In this document: piece after piece, positions 1 to 7,212 of the stretch
How the letters are laid out: every line of letters starts with the position of its first letter
Position numbering within the stretch: position 1 is the stretch's first letter
Assembly (NCBI GenBank): GCA_902780985.1
Contig: CACZHN010000016.1
Location: 1-19,979, forward strand
Direction: 5' to 3'
Origin: an uncultured Lachnospiraceae bacterium
GTDB lineage: Bacteria; Bacillota_A; Clostridia; Lachnospirales; Lachnospiraceae
DNA length: 19,979 nt
The notes under the pieces: model-generated
Database searches by the model: none
Seen by the model: the letters and a program-made list of their open reading frames with translations, nothing else
What the model was told of the DNA's origin: nothing
Position numbers and translations under genes: made by a program

Positions 1-857
1 TGTTCAAAAGCCACGCCTTCATATACGAGACAGGACTTCTCAACTATCTTCGACAGATTTTCCTCTTTAAAGTTTTCCGCGGATACTCCCTGTTCCAGCT
101 TTGACAGATCCAAAAGTCCCGTGATCAGCTTATTCATGCGGTCCGATTCGTACTTTATATTTTCCACATATCTTTTGTTGGATTCATCCGCAACCAGTTC
201 ATCCGATGACGCCATACTTACCGCCAACGGAGTTTTAAGCTCGTGGGATGCATCCGCTATAAAGTCTCTCTGCTTATCGAAAGCTTCTCTGGCCGGCTTG
301 GTTATCCAGCCCGTCATAAGTTTTGATATAATGAAGATGACCACTTCGAGAAACAGAAATAAGATGATCGTCTCGAGAAGTGTTTTTCTCAGTTTTGATG
401 AGATATTTTCATTGTTGATGATAACTATGGATCGTCCGTACTTATACTTAAAGGAATATCCACCGAGATAAAGATTGGTTATCTTCGCAGTATCACTTCC
501 GTAAGAACTTATTATCTCATTCGCCGCTTCCGCAGGATCAAATTCACCGGATTCGTTGCCATGGCCGAAGATCTGAATTATGATCGCATTTTCCAGATCA
601 ACGGTATAAACCTCGTTATCCACAAACATCATGTTTTCGATGTCCAGGTCTTCCGGTGCCTCTCCTTCAAAAGGTTCGGGCGGCATCATACCCGGTCTTA
701 TCCAGTTACCGCGTTCATCCACAATATTCAGATTTTGCCGGACACTTTCATACTCTCTTCTGTAACTCACTACATTTATCAGCACGATACTTACTATCAG
801 GAAAAATGTAAGAATCCCGAAGATTGTAAGAAATATCTTTCTTTCCAGTTTCTTCAT
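1..857 (-). CDS. Sensor histidine kinase, partial (3' end outside window)
   Basis: Membrane-bound two-component histidine kinase, the presumed partner of the OmpR-type regulator encoded 14 bases upstream. My own translation from ATG at 857 gives 285 residues before the window edge. Visible parts are a first membrane segment (about residues 8-31), an extracytoplasmic region rich in acidic residues and Pro (about 32-157), a second membrane segment (about 158-180) and the dimerisation/phosphoacceptor H-box DASHELKTPL with His205. The ATP-binding HATPase_c domain must lie beyond the left edge, so this is truncation by the window and not a broken gene. No recognised sensor domain is seen between the two membrane segments, so the stimulus is unknown. 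The ribosome binding site is weak (AAGGCGGA), in keeping with translation coupled to the regulator upstream. The H-box makes the family certain. Confidence 0.93.
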   Translation of the reverse strand, partial: MKKLERKIFLTIFGILTFFLIVSIVLINVVSYRREYESVRQNLNIVDERGNWIRPGMMPPEPFEGEAPEDLDIENMMFVDNEVYTVDLENAIIIQIFGHGNESGEFDPAEAANEIISSYGSDTAKITNLYLGGYSFKYKYGRSIVIINNENISSKLRKTLLETIILFLFLEVVIFIISKLMTGWITKPAREAFDKQRDFIADASHELKTPLAVSMASSDELVADESNKRYVENIKYESDRMNKLITGLLDLSKLEQGVSAENFKEENLSKIVEKSCLVYEGVAFE

Positions 858-871
858 ATCGGTTCCGCCTT

Positions 872-1552
872 TTACGAATCTGATTCTTCAATCTTGTATC
901 CCATGTTTCTTACCGCCTTCACGGTTATACTCGAATCCAGTGCCTTAAGCTTTTTCCTGACAAATGATATGTAAGCCTCCAGGTTGTTGGACAGAGAATC
1001 ATTGTCCATGCCCCAGACCCGATCGAATATCATTTCCTTTGAAAGGACCTGATTCGGATTCATCATAAAGTATTCCAGAAGCTGGAATTCCTTATTGTTG
1101 ATCTTGATACTCTCGCCGGTATCCTTATTGATTATCCCCGGCATCTTGAAGTCCAGCACCGTGTTGCCCATTTCCAGAGAATCCTTTACGGCATTCTCCG
1201 TTCTCAGCTGAGCACTCACTCTTGCCACCAGCTCATCCACATGGAATGGCTTCGGCACATAGTCATTGGCACCTTCGCTGAATCCCTTCAGCTTATCGTC
1301 CAGCTCGCCTCTTGCAGTCATCATGATGACCTTTGATGCGATGCCTTCCTGTCTTATCTCCTTCAGGATCTCAAATCCGTCTTTCTTCGGCAGCATGACA
1401 TCCAGAAGGATCAGGTCGTATATTCCGGTCAGGGCATTATAAAGCCCGTCCTCTCCGTCGTAGGACACATCCACCACGTATCTTTCTTTCTTGAGTCTGT
1501 CCGAAACCAGATCGGCCAGCGAATGTTCATCTTCAACCAGAAGTATTCTCAT
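872..1552 (-). CDS. OmpR/PhoB-family response regulator
   Basis: DNA-binding response regulator of a two-component system, 226 residues, the usual family length. The N-terminal receiver domain (about 1-115) shows the acidic pocket E7/D8, phosphoacceptor Asp51 in LLDVMLPKKDG, Thr79 and the conserved Lys101 in VPKPF. The C-terminal part (about 125-225) is a winged helix-turn-helix with the typical ending YISFVRKKL and VRNMGYKIE. It is followed after 14 bases by a histidine kinase on the same strand, so the pair is probably one operon. The start ATG at 1552 has a strong site (GGAGGAG, 4-8 bases upstream). The target genes are not shown by the sequence. The neighbouring lipoprotein and XRE genes upstream are candidates only by position. 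Confidence 0.96.
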   Translation of the reverse strand: MRILLVEDEHSLADLVSDRLKKERYVVDVSYDGEDGLYNALTGIYDLILLDVMLPKKDGFEILKEIRQEGIASKVIMMTARGELDDKLKGFSEGANDYVPKPFHVDELVARVSAQLRTENAVKDSLEMGNTVLDFKMPGIINKDTGESIKINNKEFQLLEYFMMNPNQVLSKEMIFDRVWGMDNDSLSNNLEAYISFVRKKLKALDSSITVKAVRNMGYKIEESDS

Positions 1553-1664
1553 ATATCTCCTCCTATGCTTCGCTTATCGCCGAAGCTATCGATATATCAA
1601 TCCTGTTATACGGGATGAGAGTTCACCCAGCAGTCCCTTTACAGCCTGCTCTGCCAAACCTTCT
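1553..1664 (-). other. Leader region of the response regulator, with a small hairpin
   Basis: This is a 112-base gap between the lipoprotein stop and the regulator start. On the minus strand it holds a hairpin with 6-bp arms GCTTCG / CGAAGC (1567-1572 and 1581-1586) and an 8-base loop, placed just before the ribosome binding site. No U-run follows, so it is not an intrinsic terminator. A TATAAC hexamer (1605-1610) could be a -10 box, but no good -35 lies at the right distance, so I do not call a promoter. Any role in translation control is speculative. Confidence 0.3.
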
Positions 1665-2171
1665 TTATTTTTCGAAAGGTGTCAGAGTTACTTTCTGAGG
1701 CATACTTCCTCCGTCCACTACCAGGAAGGAATCTCCCTCAGCATTGTATGTCATGTATTCCGTCTGGGTTTCCGAACCATACCAGGAATCAACCCTTATT
1801 ACATTTGAATCACAAAGATACATGTAGTATCCGTCTCCCGCACTGAAAGAACGGTTTGCTCCGAAATCACTGTGATTGATGATGATCGCCACAAACTTTG
1901 TCTCCGGTTCATCATCGATTATACCGATAAGCAGCTCGTCTATTCCGTCCTTGTTAAGGTCTCTGAGGAGATACCCGAATTTCTTATTCGGATCCTTCTC
2001 ATCCTGACTCACGGGCAGGTTCGCCGCTTCGTTCTTCCATCCGCTGCTGAAGCCTTCGCTGTAGTACTTCAGCATTCCTTCATACCAGTTCTTATCCGCT
2101 TTGTTACCGCATCCGGTAAGCGCAGACACCAGTACCAGCATCACCGCACATATCCTTATCATTCTTTTCAT
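1665..2171 (-). CDS. Small predicted lipoprotein with an EF-hand-like DxNxDG motif
   Basis: Function unknown. From the ATG at 2171 the product is 168 residues with a lipoprotein signal peptide: MKRMIRI, a hydrophobic stretch, then the lipobox L18-T-G-C21, so Cys21 should be acylated and the protein anchored outside the membrane. The mature part has an acidic loop DLNKDGIDE (71-79), resembling the Ca2+-binding loops of VCBS/FG-GAP or EF-hand-like proteins. I chose this start, 16 codons inside a longer open frame from 2219, because AAAGGGGAA lies 7-8 bases upstream and the signal peptide begins here. The longer frame would put charged residues before the signal and overlap the upstream gene. 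It follows the XRE/DUF5680 gene after 17 bases and is probably cotranscribed with it. Confidence 0.8.
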   Translation of the reverse strand: MKRMIRICAVMLVLVSALTGCGNKADKNWYEGMLKYYSEGFSSGWKNEAANLPVSQDEKDPNKKFGYLLRDLNKDGIDELLIGIIDDEPETKFVAIIINHSDFGANRSFSAGDGYYMYLCDSNVIRVDSWYGSETQTEYMTYNAEGDSFLVVDGGSMPQKVTLTPFEK

Positions 2172-2188
2172 TGTTTCATGTTCCCCTT

Positions 2189-2860
2189 TTACTTTAATAA
2201 ACCTCCGTGGAAGAAACACTCATATACTTTCACATCGTTCAGGTATATTTCCTCATAACCCTGAAACCACGTAAAATCCCCTGTTACGCTGCATCTGTAT
2301 GTGTATTCTCCCGATTGATAAACCGCAGGCCCTCTGTACGGCATCTTTGCATCCGCCGCTCTGAGAGCTTCCTTCAGGAAGTCGCCGCTGAACTTATCAC
2401 TGAGAACCCTGCCGATATAATTCATGGCATATACGGAAACCCCGCCTTTCCATATAGCCTCTTCGCCGGCAAACTCCTCACCGCCCACATAGGTATCGTG
2501 ATACATGTAATCTCCGCTTTCGTAACGGAAATCATGGGAAGCGGGTCTTGTAGGATTCACCTCGTTCATGTATGCCGCATAGGTATTTACATTTGCTTCC
2601 AGTCTGAATGCTATAAGTTCGTCAAGATCCGTTCTTCTTTCCGACGTAGGACTTGCTTCGCATTCCTGATCCTTCACCAGATAATCCACACTTACATTCA
2701 TCAGATTACTGATCTGAATGATGTTGTAAATATCCGGAAATACCATAGCCGATTCCCACTTGGCAACCGCCTGTCTTGAAACATTGAGCTTCTCCGCAAG
2801 CTCTTCCTGAGTTAAACCTTTACTCTTTCTGAGTATCTGTAATTTTTCTGAAAATACCAT
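2189..2860 (-). CDS. XRE-family transcriptional regulator with C-terminal DUF5680-like domain
   Basis: Predicted DNA-binding regulator, 223 residues. Residues about 4-62 form a Cro/C1-type helix-turn-helix (LRKSKGLTQEELAEKLNVSR, then QAVAKWESAMVFPD). After a polar linker (65-80), residues about 82-222 match what I remember of DUF5680, a domain seen behind such HTH domains in Firmicutes (ending in YEEIYLNDVKVY and FFHGGLLK). Its ligand is unknown. Three in-frame starts compete: GTG 2869 overlaps the GGAGG site itself, ATG 2866 is only 2 bases from it, and ATG 2860 is 8 bases away, so 2860 is chosen. The lipoprotein downstream is likely its operon partner. The HTH is certain; the C-terminal domain name is from memory. 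Confidence 0.88.
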   Translation of the reverse strand: MVFSEKLQILRKSKGLTQEELAEKLNVSRQAVAKWESAMVFPDIYNIIQISNLMNVSVDYLVKDQECEASPTSERRTDLDELIAFRLEANVNTYAAYMNEVNPTRPASHDFRYESGDYMYHDTYVGGEEFAGEEAIWKGGVSVYAMNYIGRVLSDKFSGDFLKEALRAADAKMPYRGPAVYQSGEYTYRCSVTGDFTWFQGYEEIYLNDVKVYECFFHGGLLK

Positions 2861-2879
2861 TTTCATCACCTCCGAAAAC

Positions 2880-2909
2880 AGTATATTAGAATTTCATTTT
2901 CACTGACAT
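2880..2909 (-). promoter_or_regulatory. Possible promoter for the XRE/lipoprotein pair
   Basis: On the minus strand there is a TATACT -10 (2880-2885) with an ATGTCA -35-like hexamer (2904-2909, 4 of 6) at an 18-base spacer. The predicted transcription start, near 2873, would leave a leader of only about 13 bases that begins at the ribosome binding site. The -35 match is weak, so this is a tentative call. Confidence 0.3.
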
Positions 2910-2928
2910 AAACCGCCGGTTGCGGTTT
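2910..2928 (-). terminator. Weak hairpin after the metallo-hydrolase gene
   Basis: A perfect 7-bp inverted repeat AAACCGC / GCGGTTT with a 5-base loop lies 11 bases after the stop at 2940. No U-run follows on the minus strand, so at best it is a partial terminator or an RNA-stabilising hairpin. It sits immediately upstream of the possible promoter for the next gene. Confidence 0.3.
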
Positions 2929-2939
2929 TGCTACTCCTG

Positions 2940-5603
2940 TTATACAACCGTTTCATCATCCCATGCGATTCCGTTCAGGCCTTCCAGAATAGATCCGCAG
3001 GCCCACGGCATAAGCGCAAACCAGGTGGATGCAGGCGAGCCGTCCGGATATGTCTCATCCAGAAGTCCTTCGCAGTTGCAGAAGCGTTCCGACATCCAGC
3101 CTACTTTTCCGTAACCGAATTCTCCGTCAAATGTATTGTGGCACTGACAGCTCCAGAGCACCGTATCTCTGAGACGGCTTCTGATATAGCTGTCTTCCGC
3201 GTTCTTCAGATAGTAGAACATTTCATCCATTACCGAAGAAGACATCGGATGGATATGCGGATTCGTAACGGAAGTCAGGCTTCCTCCGCAGCTGGACCAG
3301 CCCACTTCGCTGAGAGGCGGTGTCTTCACCGGTGAGTTATAACAGAACTTAAATGTATACTCATAGTAAAGAGCATCCTTCATATGCTCCAGTATCTGTG
3401 CTGCCGCATCCGTATCGCCGCTTTCCGTAAGCATTTCATGTATGTATCTGACAGCTCTGATATAGCTGAGGATTCCTTCGGAATCCATGTTCTTATCTAT
3501 ATCCAGCGGTCCCGCATAACACTCCTGATGTTTTATATATTCATCATGATACCACTTTTCGCTTTCCAGTATGCCCGGAAGATAATCACGTTTTCCCGTG
3601 AGATAAGAGTAGTACGCAGCAGCAGCCATGCACCATGCTCCCGAGAAGGAATCGTACTCAACACCGGAACCCGTCTTCTCCGAGAATACATACGGATACT
3701 CTCCGTCTCCGTTACGGCTCTTCTCAGTGCGGGCTATGACTCTTTCCGCGTAAGCCATCCAGTCGTCATGAACCGTTCCGTTACGCTTCTCGAGTTCGTA
3801 AGCCTTGAGGATAAGATATACGCTCTGTCCCACAAGGTAAGCCACATGTCCCGGAGTATTCTGCTTATCATACCACCAGCCGTGATTGCTCCATACTCCG
3901 TCATGCTCTGCCAGGAACGGCAGATCGTTCTTTGCATTTATACTTGTCTTAACTATATGATCTATCAGTTCGAGAGCCTGTGCCTTCATCTTGTCGTTAT
4001 CCAGACGATATCCGGACATGAGCATAGGAACGCCTGCCGAAAGTCCGTTGGTCCATGAGATCGACGGAAGCAGTCTGTTCTCGAAATGATCTCGCTTATC
4101 AAATACGAAGCAGGTATATGCATGGCTTTCAGGCACCCATGCGTACTCTGCGATGGCCGTTGATATCTCTCTTACCGTCTTTGAAACCGACGATGCAGTA
4201 CGAGGACTCTCATGGAAGATCTCGTATACATTTTTCAGTATGTCATGTATTCCTCTTTCATCCTCCGCCGGAATGTCGTAGCAGTAAAGCTTAACGTCTA
4301 CAGACTCACCGGCCTTTATCTCGAAGCAGTTTTCACCCAGTTCTTTTCTCGGAAGGATGCTGTGGGAATGGAAGAACATCCAAGGAGCGTTCTCATATCC
4401 CAGTGTGTACCATACCTGTCCCTGTTCCAGAGAACATCCGAATCCCGCATACTGATTGAACTCACCGGCCTGTCCCGGGAACCACTGAGTTCTGTCGCCG
4501 TCTTTCTTTATGTAATACGGTGATGCCGCAAATCCCGTAAGTCTTCCGTTAAGATATTTCATCGCACAAGGATGGGACATTCTGTCGCTTCGTACCATCC
4601 ACCAAGGTGCTGCAGGCATTTCCTCCTGCATTCTGAGTCTCGGTGTCTTACTGTCCACCACGAGAGGTGCTTCTCCTCTGTTTGTTCCGTACATAAATCC
4701 CGGCAGATAGAAACGGGCATCAGCATCCGTTCCCTCTCCGTCGGACATTCCAATCCTGATAACTCCGGAAAAGTCTTCTTTAGCGGTGATCCTGACGGTC
4801 ATCTCCTTCGGAAATCCCGGCTTTTCTTCTACTACTTCCGCGCTGAGACCGCTGTCTTCGATCGGTGCGTAATCATCCGTACCTTTTCTTCTTGCCGTAT
4901 ATTCGATCTTAGTCTCTCTCGGTTCACATAAGAAGCCCCCACAAGGCAATTTAAGAAGCCTTACGTCGTTACCGAATATATTTACGGGTTCACCGGTTAT
5001 CTCGCCTCTACAGGCCTTCTCGGCCCCTTCAAGAAGCTGATAAACCAGTTCCGGCTTCACCGGAAATGTACCGTGCATCGCATATATCTCATCATACTGT
5101 CCGTCATACTCGGTAAGGTGTCTGAGACTCTTGATATAAGTATTCATGTTCCTCATAGGACCAAACATGAAAATGCTGCCGTCCTGCACCGAATCGCCTG
5201 CGATCAGCACTCTGTTTTTCTCGTCCAGCAGAGCTATGCTTCCCGGCGTATGTCCCGGAATATCAATAACCTTAAGCGTACGTTCTCCGAGATCTATAGT
5301 CCTTCCTTCGTGAATAGGAACTATACGTCCTTTTCCGTTATGATTTCTGTAATTCTCTTCTTCCTCATGACTCATATAGACTTCTTCGAAAGCGGCATTG
5401 CCCGCTATATGATCCGGATCCGCATGAGTGTTCACCATAATGATCGGAAGATCGGTAAGTCCTCCTGCAATCTCCGCTGCGTCGGCGGTGGTCATTCCCG
5501 AATCGATAAGCGCAGCCTTTTCAGTACCGCAAAGAAGGAAGAATCTTACATCTCCGTCCTCAATTCTCCATGTGTCGTCGTTGATCTTGATTATTTCAGC
5601 CAT
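2940..5603 (-). CDS. Metallo-beta-lactamase-fold hydrolase fused to a large toroid-like domain
   Basis: An 887-residue protein of unknown substrate with two unlike halves. Residues 1 to about 210 are a metallo-beta-lactamase fold: Asp34, metal motif H60-A-D-P-D64-H65 (Asp62 stands where the second His of HxHxDH usually is, a variant known in the superfamily), His117 in IPGHTPG, Asp136 in IAGDS and His176 in MHGTFP. Residues about 250-475 look beta-rich with many aromatics. Residues about 475-880 are helical with repeated Trp/Tyr/Gly clusters (VWSNHGWWYDKQNTPGH, GEYPYVF, FSGAWCMAAAAYYSY, GWSSCGGS, CNCEGLLDETYPDG), suggesting an alpha/alpha-toroid as in six-hairpin glycosidases. No signal peptide is visible, so it is probably cytoplasmic. 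The start at 5603 has GGGAGG 7 bases upstream. It follows the MATE gene by 50 bases and may share its transcript. The MBL half is certain; the toroid assignment is inference. Confidence 0.8.
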   Translation of the reverse strand: MAEIIKINDDTWRIEDGDVRFFLLCGTEKAALIDSGMTTADAAEIAGGLTDLPIIMVNTHADPDHIAGNAAFEEVYMSHEEEENYRNHNGKGRIVPIHEGRTIDLGERTLKVIDIPGHTPGSIALLDEKNRVLIAGDSVQDGSIFMFGPMRNMNTYIKSLRHLTEYDGQYDEIYAMHGTFPVKPELVYQLLEGAEKACRGEITGEPVNIFGNDVRLLKLPCGGFLCEPRETKIEYTARRKGTDDYAPIEDSGLSAEVVEEKPGFPKEMTVRITAKEDFSGVIRIGMSDGEGTDADARFYLPGFMYGTNRGEAPLVVDSKTPRLRMQEEMPAAPWWMVRSDRMSHPCAMKYLNGRLTGFAASPYYIKKDGDRTQWFPGQAGEFNQYAGFGCSLEQGQVWYTLGYENAPWMFFHSHSILPRKELGENCFEIKAGESVDVKLYCYDIPAEDERGIHDILKNVYEIFHESPRTASSVSKTVREISTAIAEYAWVPESHAYTCFVFDKRDHFENRLLPSISWTNGLSAGVPMLMSGYRLDNDKMKAQALELIDHIVKTSINAKNDLPFLAEHDGVWSNHGWWYDKQNTPGHVAYLVGQSVYLILKAYELEKRNGTVHDDWMAYAERVIARTEKSRNGDGEYPYVFSEKTGSGVEYDSFSGAWCMAAAAYYSYLTGKRDYLPGILESEKWYHDEYIKHQECYAGPLDIDKNMDSEGILSYIRAVRYIHEMLTESGDTDAAAQILEHMKDALYYEYTFKFCYNSPVKTPPLSEVGWSSCGGSLTSVTNPHIHPMSSSVMDEMFYYLKNAEDSYIRSRLRDTVLWSCQCHNTFDGEFGYGKVGWMSERFCNCEGLLDETYPDGSPASTWFALMPWACGSILEGLNGIAWDDETVV

Positions 5604-5653
5604 TTAAATACCTCCCATATAACTCCGGCAACCACACCCCTGGGGTAATTTTA

Positions 5654-7069
5654 TCATATTTTCCGCTCTGCGTTTTTAGTTTTCCCGAACTCTCTCTTTT
5701 CGGCAATGAGGAATATCAATCCTCTGAATATAAGCTCTCCGCACATAACTATCCATACGCCTCTAAGTCCCAGATATGACGCGGCTATGGCCGAAAGCGG
5801 AAGCCTTACGCACCACATACTTATGAGGTTAAGCGCACTCGGTATCTTCGTCTTTCCCAATCCGCGGAATACGCCTTCTGCCACAATGGATGCTCCGAAC
5901 ATCGGTTCCGCGAGAGCTTCTATCCTGAGTATTTCCGTACCAAGTTCTCTTACCCTTTGATCCGGCGTCATGATGCCGATCATCTGAGGTGCAAAGATAT
6001 AAAGAAGGATTGCGGTGCCTGCCATTATAAGCATTCCCAGATAGACAGACAGCATGGATAGATGTTTTTCCTCATCTCTTCTTCCCGCTCCCTTTGCTTG
6101 TCCTACCAGCGTGGTTGCCGCATGGGCTAAGCCGTATCCCGGCATGTAGCAGAGGCTCTCTGCCGTTATGGCAAATGAATTGGCGCTGATGGCTACATTT
6201 CCCAAAGGGGAAACTATCTTAGTGGATACCACATATGCGGAACCCATAATAAGCGAACTTCCCATAACCGGCAGTGAGACTTTTACGGTATCCCACCACT
6301 TATCAAATCCGAGAAATCCCTTTTCGCCGCTGCGAAGATGAAGTTTCTTCGAGAATACAAGTACTGACAGAAGTATGGTCACAGTTCCCACCGCTTCCGC
6401 GCTCATGGTTCCCAGTGCCGCACCCATAACTCCCATGTTAAATCCCGGGACCGTCAGCTTCATGCCGAGGATTTCCACTGCTCTTGTCGGATAAATGAAT
6501 ATCATGTTAAAGAGCACATCCATAAAACAGAGTGCGATATTGATGATTCCCGGAAGTTTCATATTGCCGCTGCATTCCAGCATGCCCGAACCTGTATGGA
6601 TTATCATCATAAACGGCAGGCTCAGTGCATATATCAGGAAATAATCCGATGCGTTCTTTATTACCGAAGCGTCACCGCCCATCCATACAGGAAGCCTCTT
6701 GTGTATCAGGATTCCGATAAGCATCAAAACAAAAGCAAATCCCAGAACGGTTATAAATCCCGATTTTACATACCTTCTGGCCCGCTTATCATCTCCCGCT
6801 CCGATGGCATGGGCTATTCCAACCGTAAATCCCACACCTACCGCTCCCGCCAGACCGCCTATGAGCCAGGTGGTCGTGGCTACGACGCCTATGGACGCGG
6901 AAGCATCTGCACCCAGACTGCCTACCATGGATGCATCGATATATTCCATTATTATCGTTGATATCTGCGCAAGGATTGCAGGAACACTCAGCTTCAGAAC
7001 CAGTTCGATCTGCTGTCCCGTGGTAAGCTTCTCTCCTTCGCGCATCTGTTTTAAAAGATCTTGTTTCAT
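5654..7069 (-). CDS. MATE-family multidrug/toxin efflux transporter
   Basis: Integral membrane protein of 471 residues, typical for MATE carriers, which exchange Na+ or H+ for cationic drugs or metabolites. About 12 hydrophobic segments are visible. Family features include the N-terminal LVLKLSVPAILAQ, YIDASMVGSLGADASASIG in TM2, the repeat-half counterpart ISANSFAITAESLCYMPGYG, and LIGQAKGAG-like LVGQAKGAGRRDEEKH. The C-terminus is short and basic and ends in tandem stops (TGA TAA). The start at 7069 has no recognisable ribosome binding site. Instead a TATAAT lies 7 bases upstream, so the mRNA may be leaderless. Met9 is an alternative start but also has no good site. The gene is divergent from the decarboxylase genes. 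The real substrate cannot be read from the sequence. Confidence 0.95.
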   Translation of the reverse strand: MKQDLLKQMREGEKLTTGQQIELVLKLSVPAILAQISTIIMEYIDASMVGSLGADASASIGVVATTTWLIGGLAGAVGVGFTVGIAHAIGAGDDKRARRYVKSGFITVLGFAFVLMLIGILIHKRLPVWMGGDASVIKNASDYFLIYALSLPFMMIIHTGSGMLECSGNMKLPGIINIALCFMDVLFNMIFIYPTRAVEILGMKLTVPGFNMGVMGAALGTMSAEAVGTVTILLSVLVFSKKLHLRSGEKGFLGFDKWWDTVKVSLPVMGSSLIMGSAYVVSTKIVSPLGNVAISANSFAITAESLCYMPGYGLAHAATTLVGQAKGAGRRDEEKHLSMLSVYLGMLIMAGTAILLYIFAPQMIGIMTPDQRVRELGTEILRIEALAEPMFGASIVAEGVFRGLGKTKIPSALNLISMWCVRLPLSAIAASYLGLRGVWIVMCGELIFRGLIFLIAEKREFGKTKNAERKI

Positions 7070-7076
7070 AATGATG

Positions 7077-7106
7077 ATTATACGTTAGAGAGCGTGTATT
7101 TGAAAA
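7077..7106 (-). promoter_or_regulatory. Predicted promoter of the MATE gene (leaderless transcript)
   Basis: On the minus strand there is a perfect TATAAT (7077-7082) with TTTTCA (7101-7106, 4 of 6 to consensus) at an 18-base spacer. Transcription should begin at about 7070-7069, that is at or next to the A of the ATG, so little or no leader would be made. This agrees with the absence of a ribosome binding site. Confidence 0.5.
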
Positions 7107-7144
7107 TAAAAAAATCCCGCTCAAACCCCCGTCCCCGAGTATCA

Positions 7145-7173
7145 TTGTTAAAAATTTATATTAATGTTATAAT
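7145..7173 (+). promoter_or_regulatory. Strong sigma-A-type promoter for the decarboxylase genes
   Basis: TTGTTA (7145-7150), a 17-base spacer and TATAAT (7168-7173), with an extended -10 TG at 7165-7166. The predicted start is near 7180, giving a leader of about 33 bases with AAAGGGGAA before the ATG at 7213. No operator palindrome is evident around it. Confidence 0.75.
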
Positions 7174-7212
7174 ATGAAATTGTTTTATATATTTAGTGAA
7201 AGGGGAATCAAA

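Noticed and set aside
2172..2219. A longer start (2219) for the lipoprotein gene
   Set aside because: It would overlap the XRE gene end, lacks a ribosome binding site and puts charged residues before the signal peptide; ATG 2171 has AAAGGGGAA upstream.
3384..4058. Long open frames on the plus strand opposite the metallo-hydrolase gene (also opposite adhE, rex and the hydrogenases)
   Set aside because: Composition is that of antisense shadows, with no recognisable domains or ribosome binding sites, and they lie fully inside well-supported genes.
5628..5645. Short palindrome ACCCC-T-GGGGT between the MATE and metallo-hydrolase genes as a terminator
   Set aside because: A 5-bp stem with one central base cannot form a proper loop and no T-run follows; the two genes may be cotranscribed.
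7174..7212. A longer start (7174) for the decarboxylase beta subunit
   Set aside because: That ATG lies at the -10 box, upstream of the predicted transcription start near 7180, and has no ribosome binding site.
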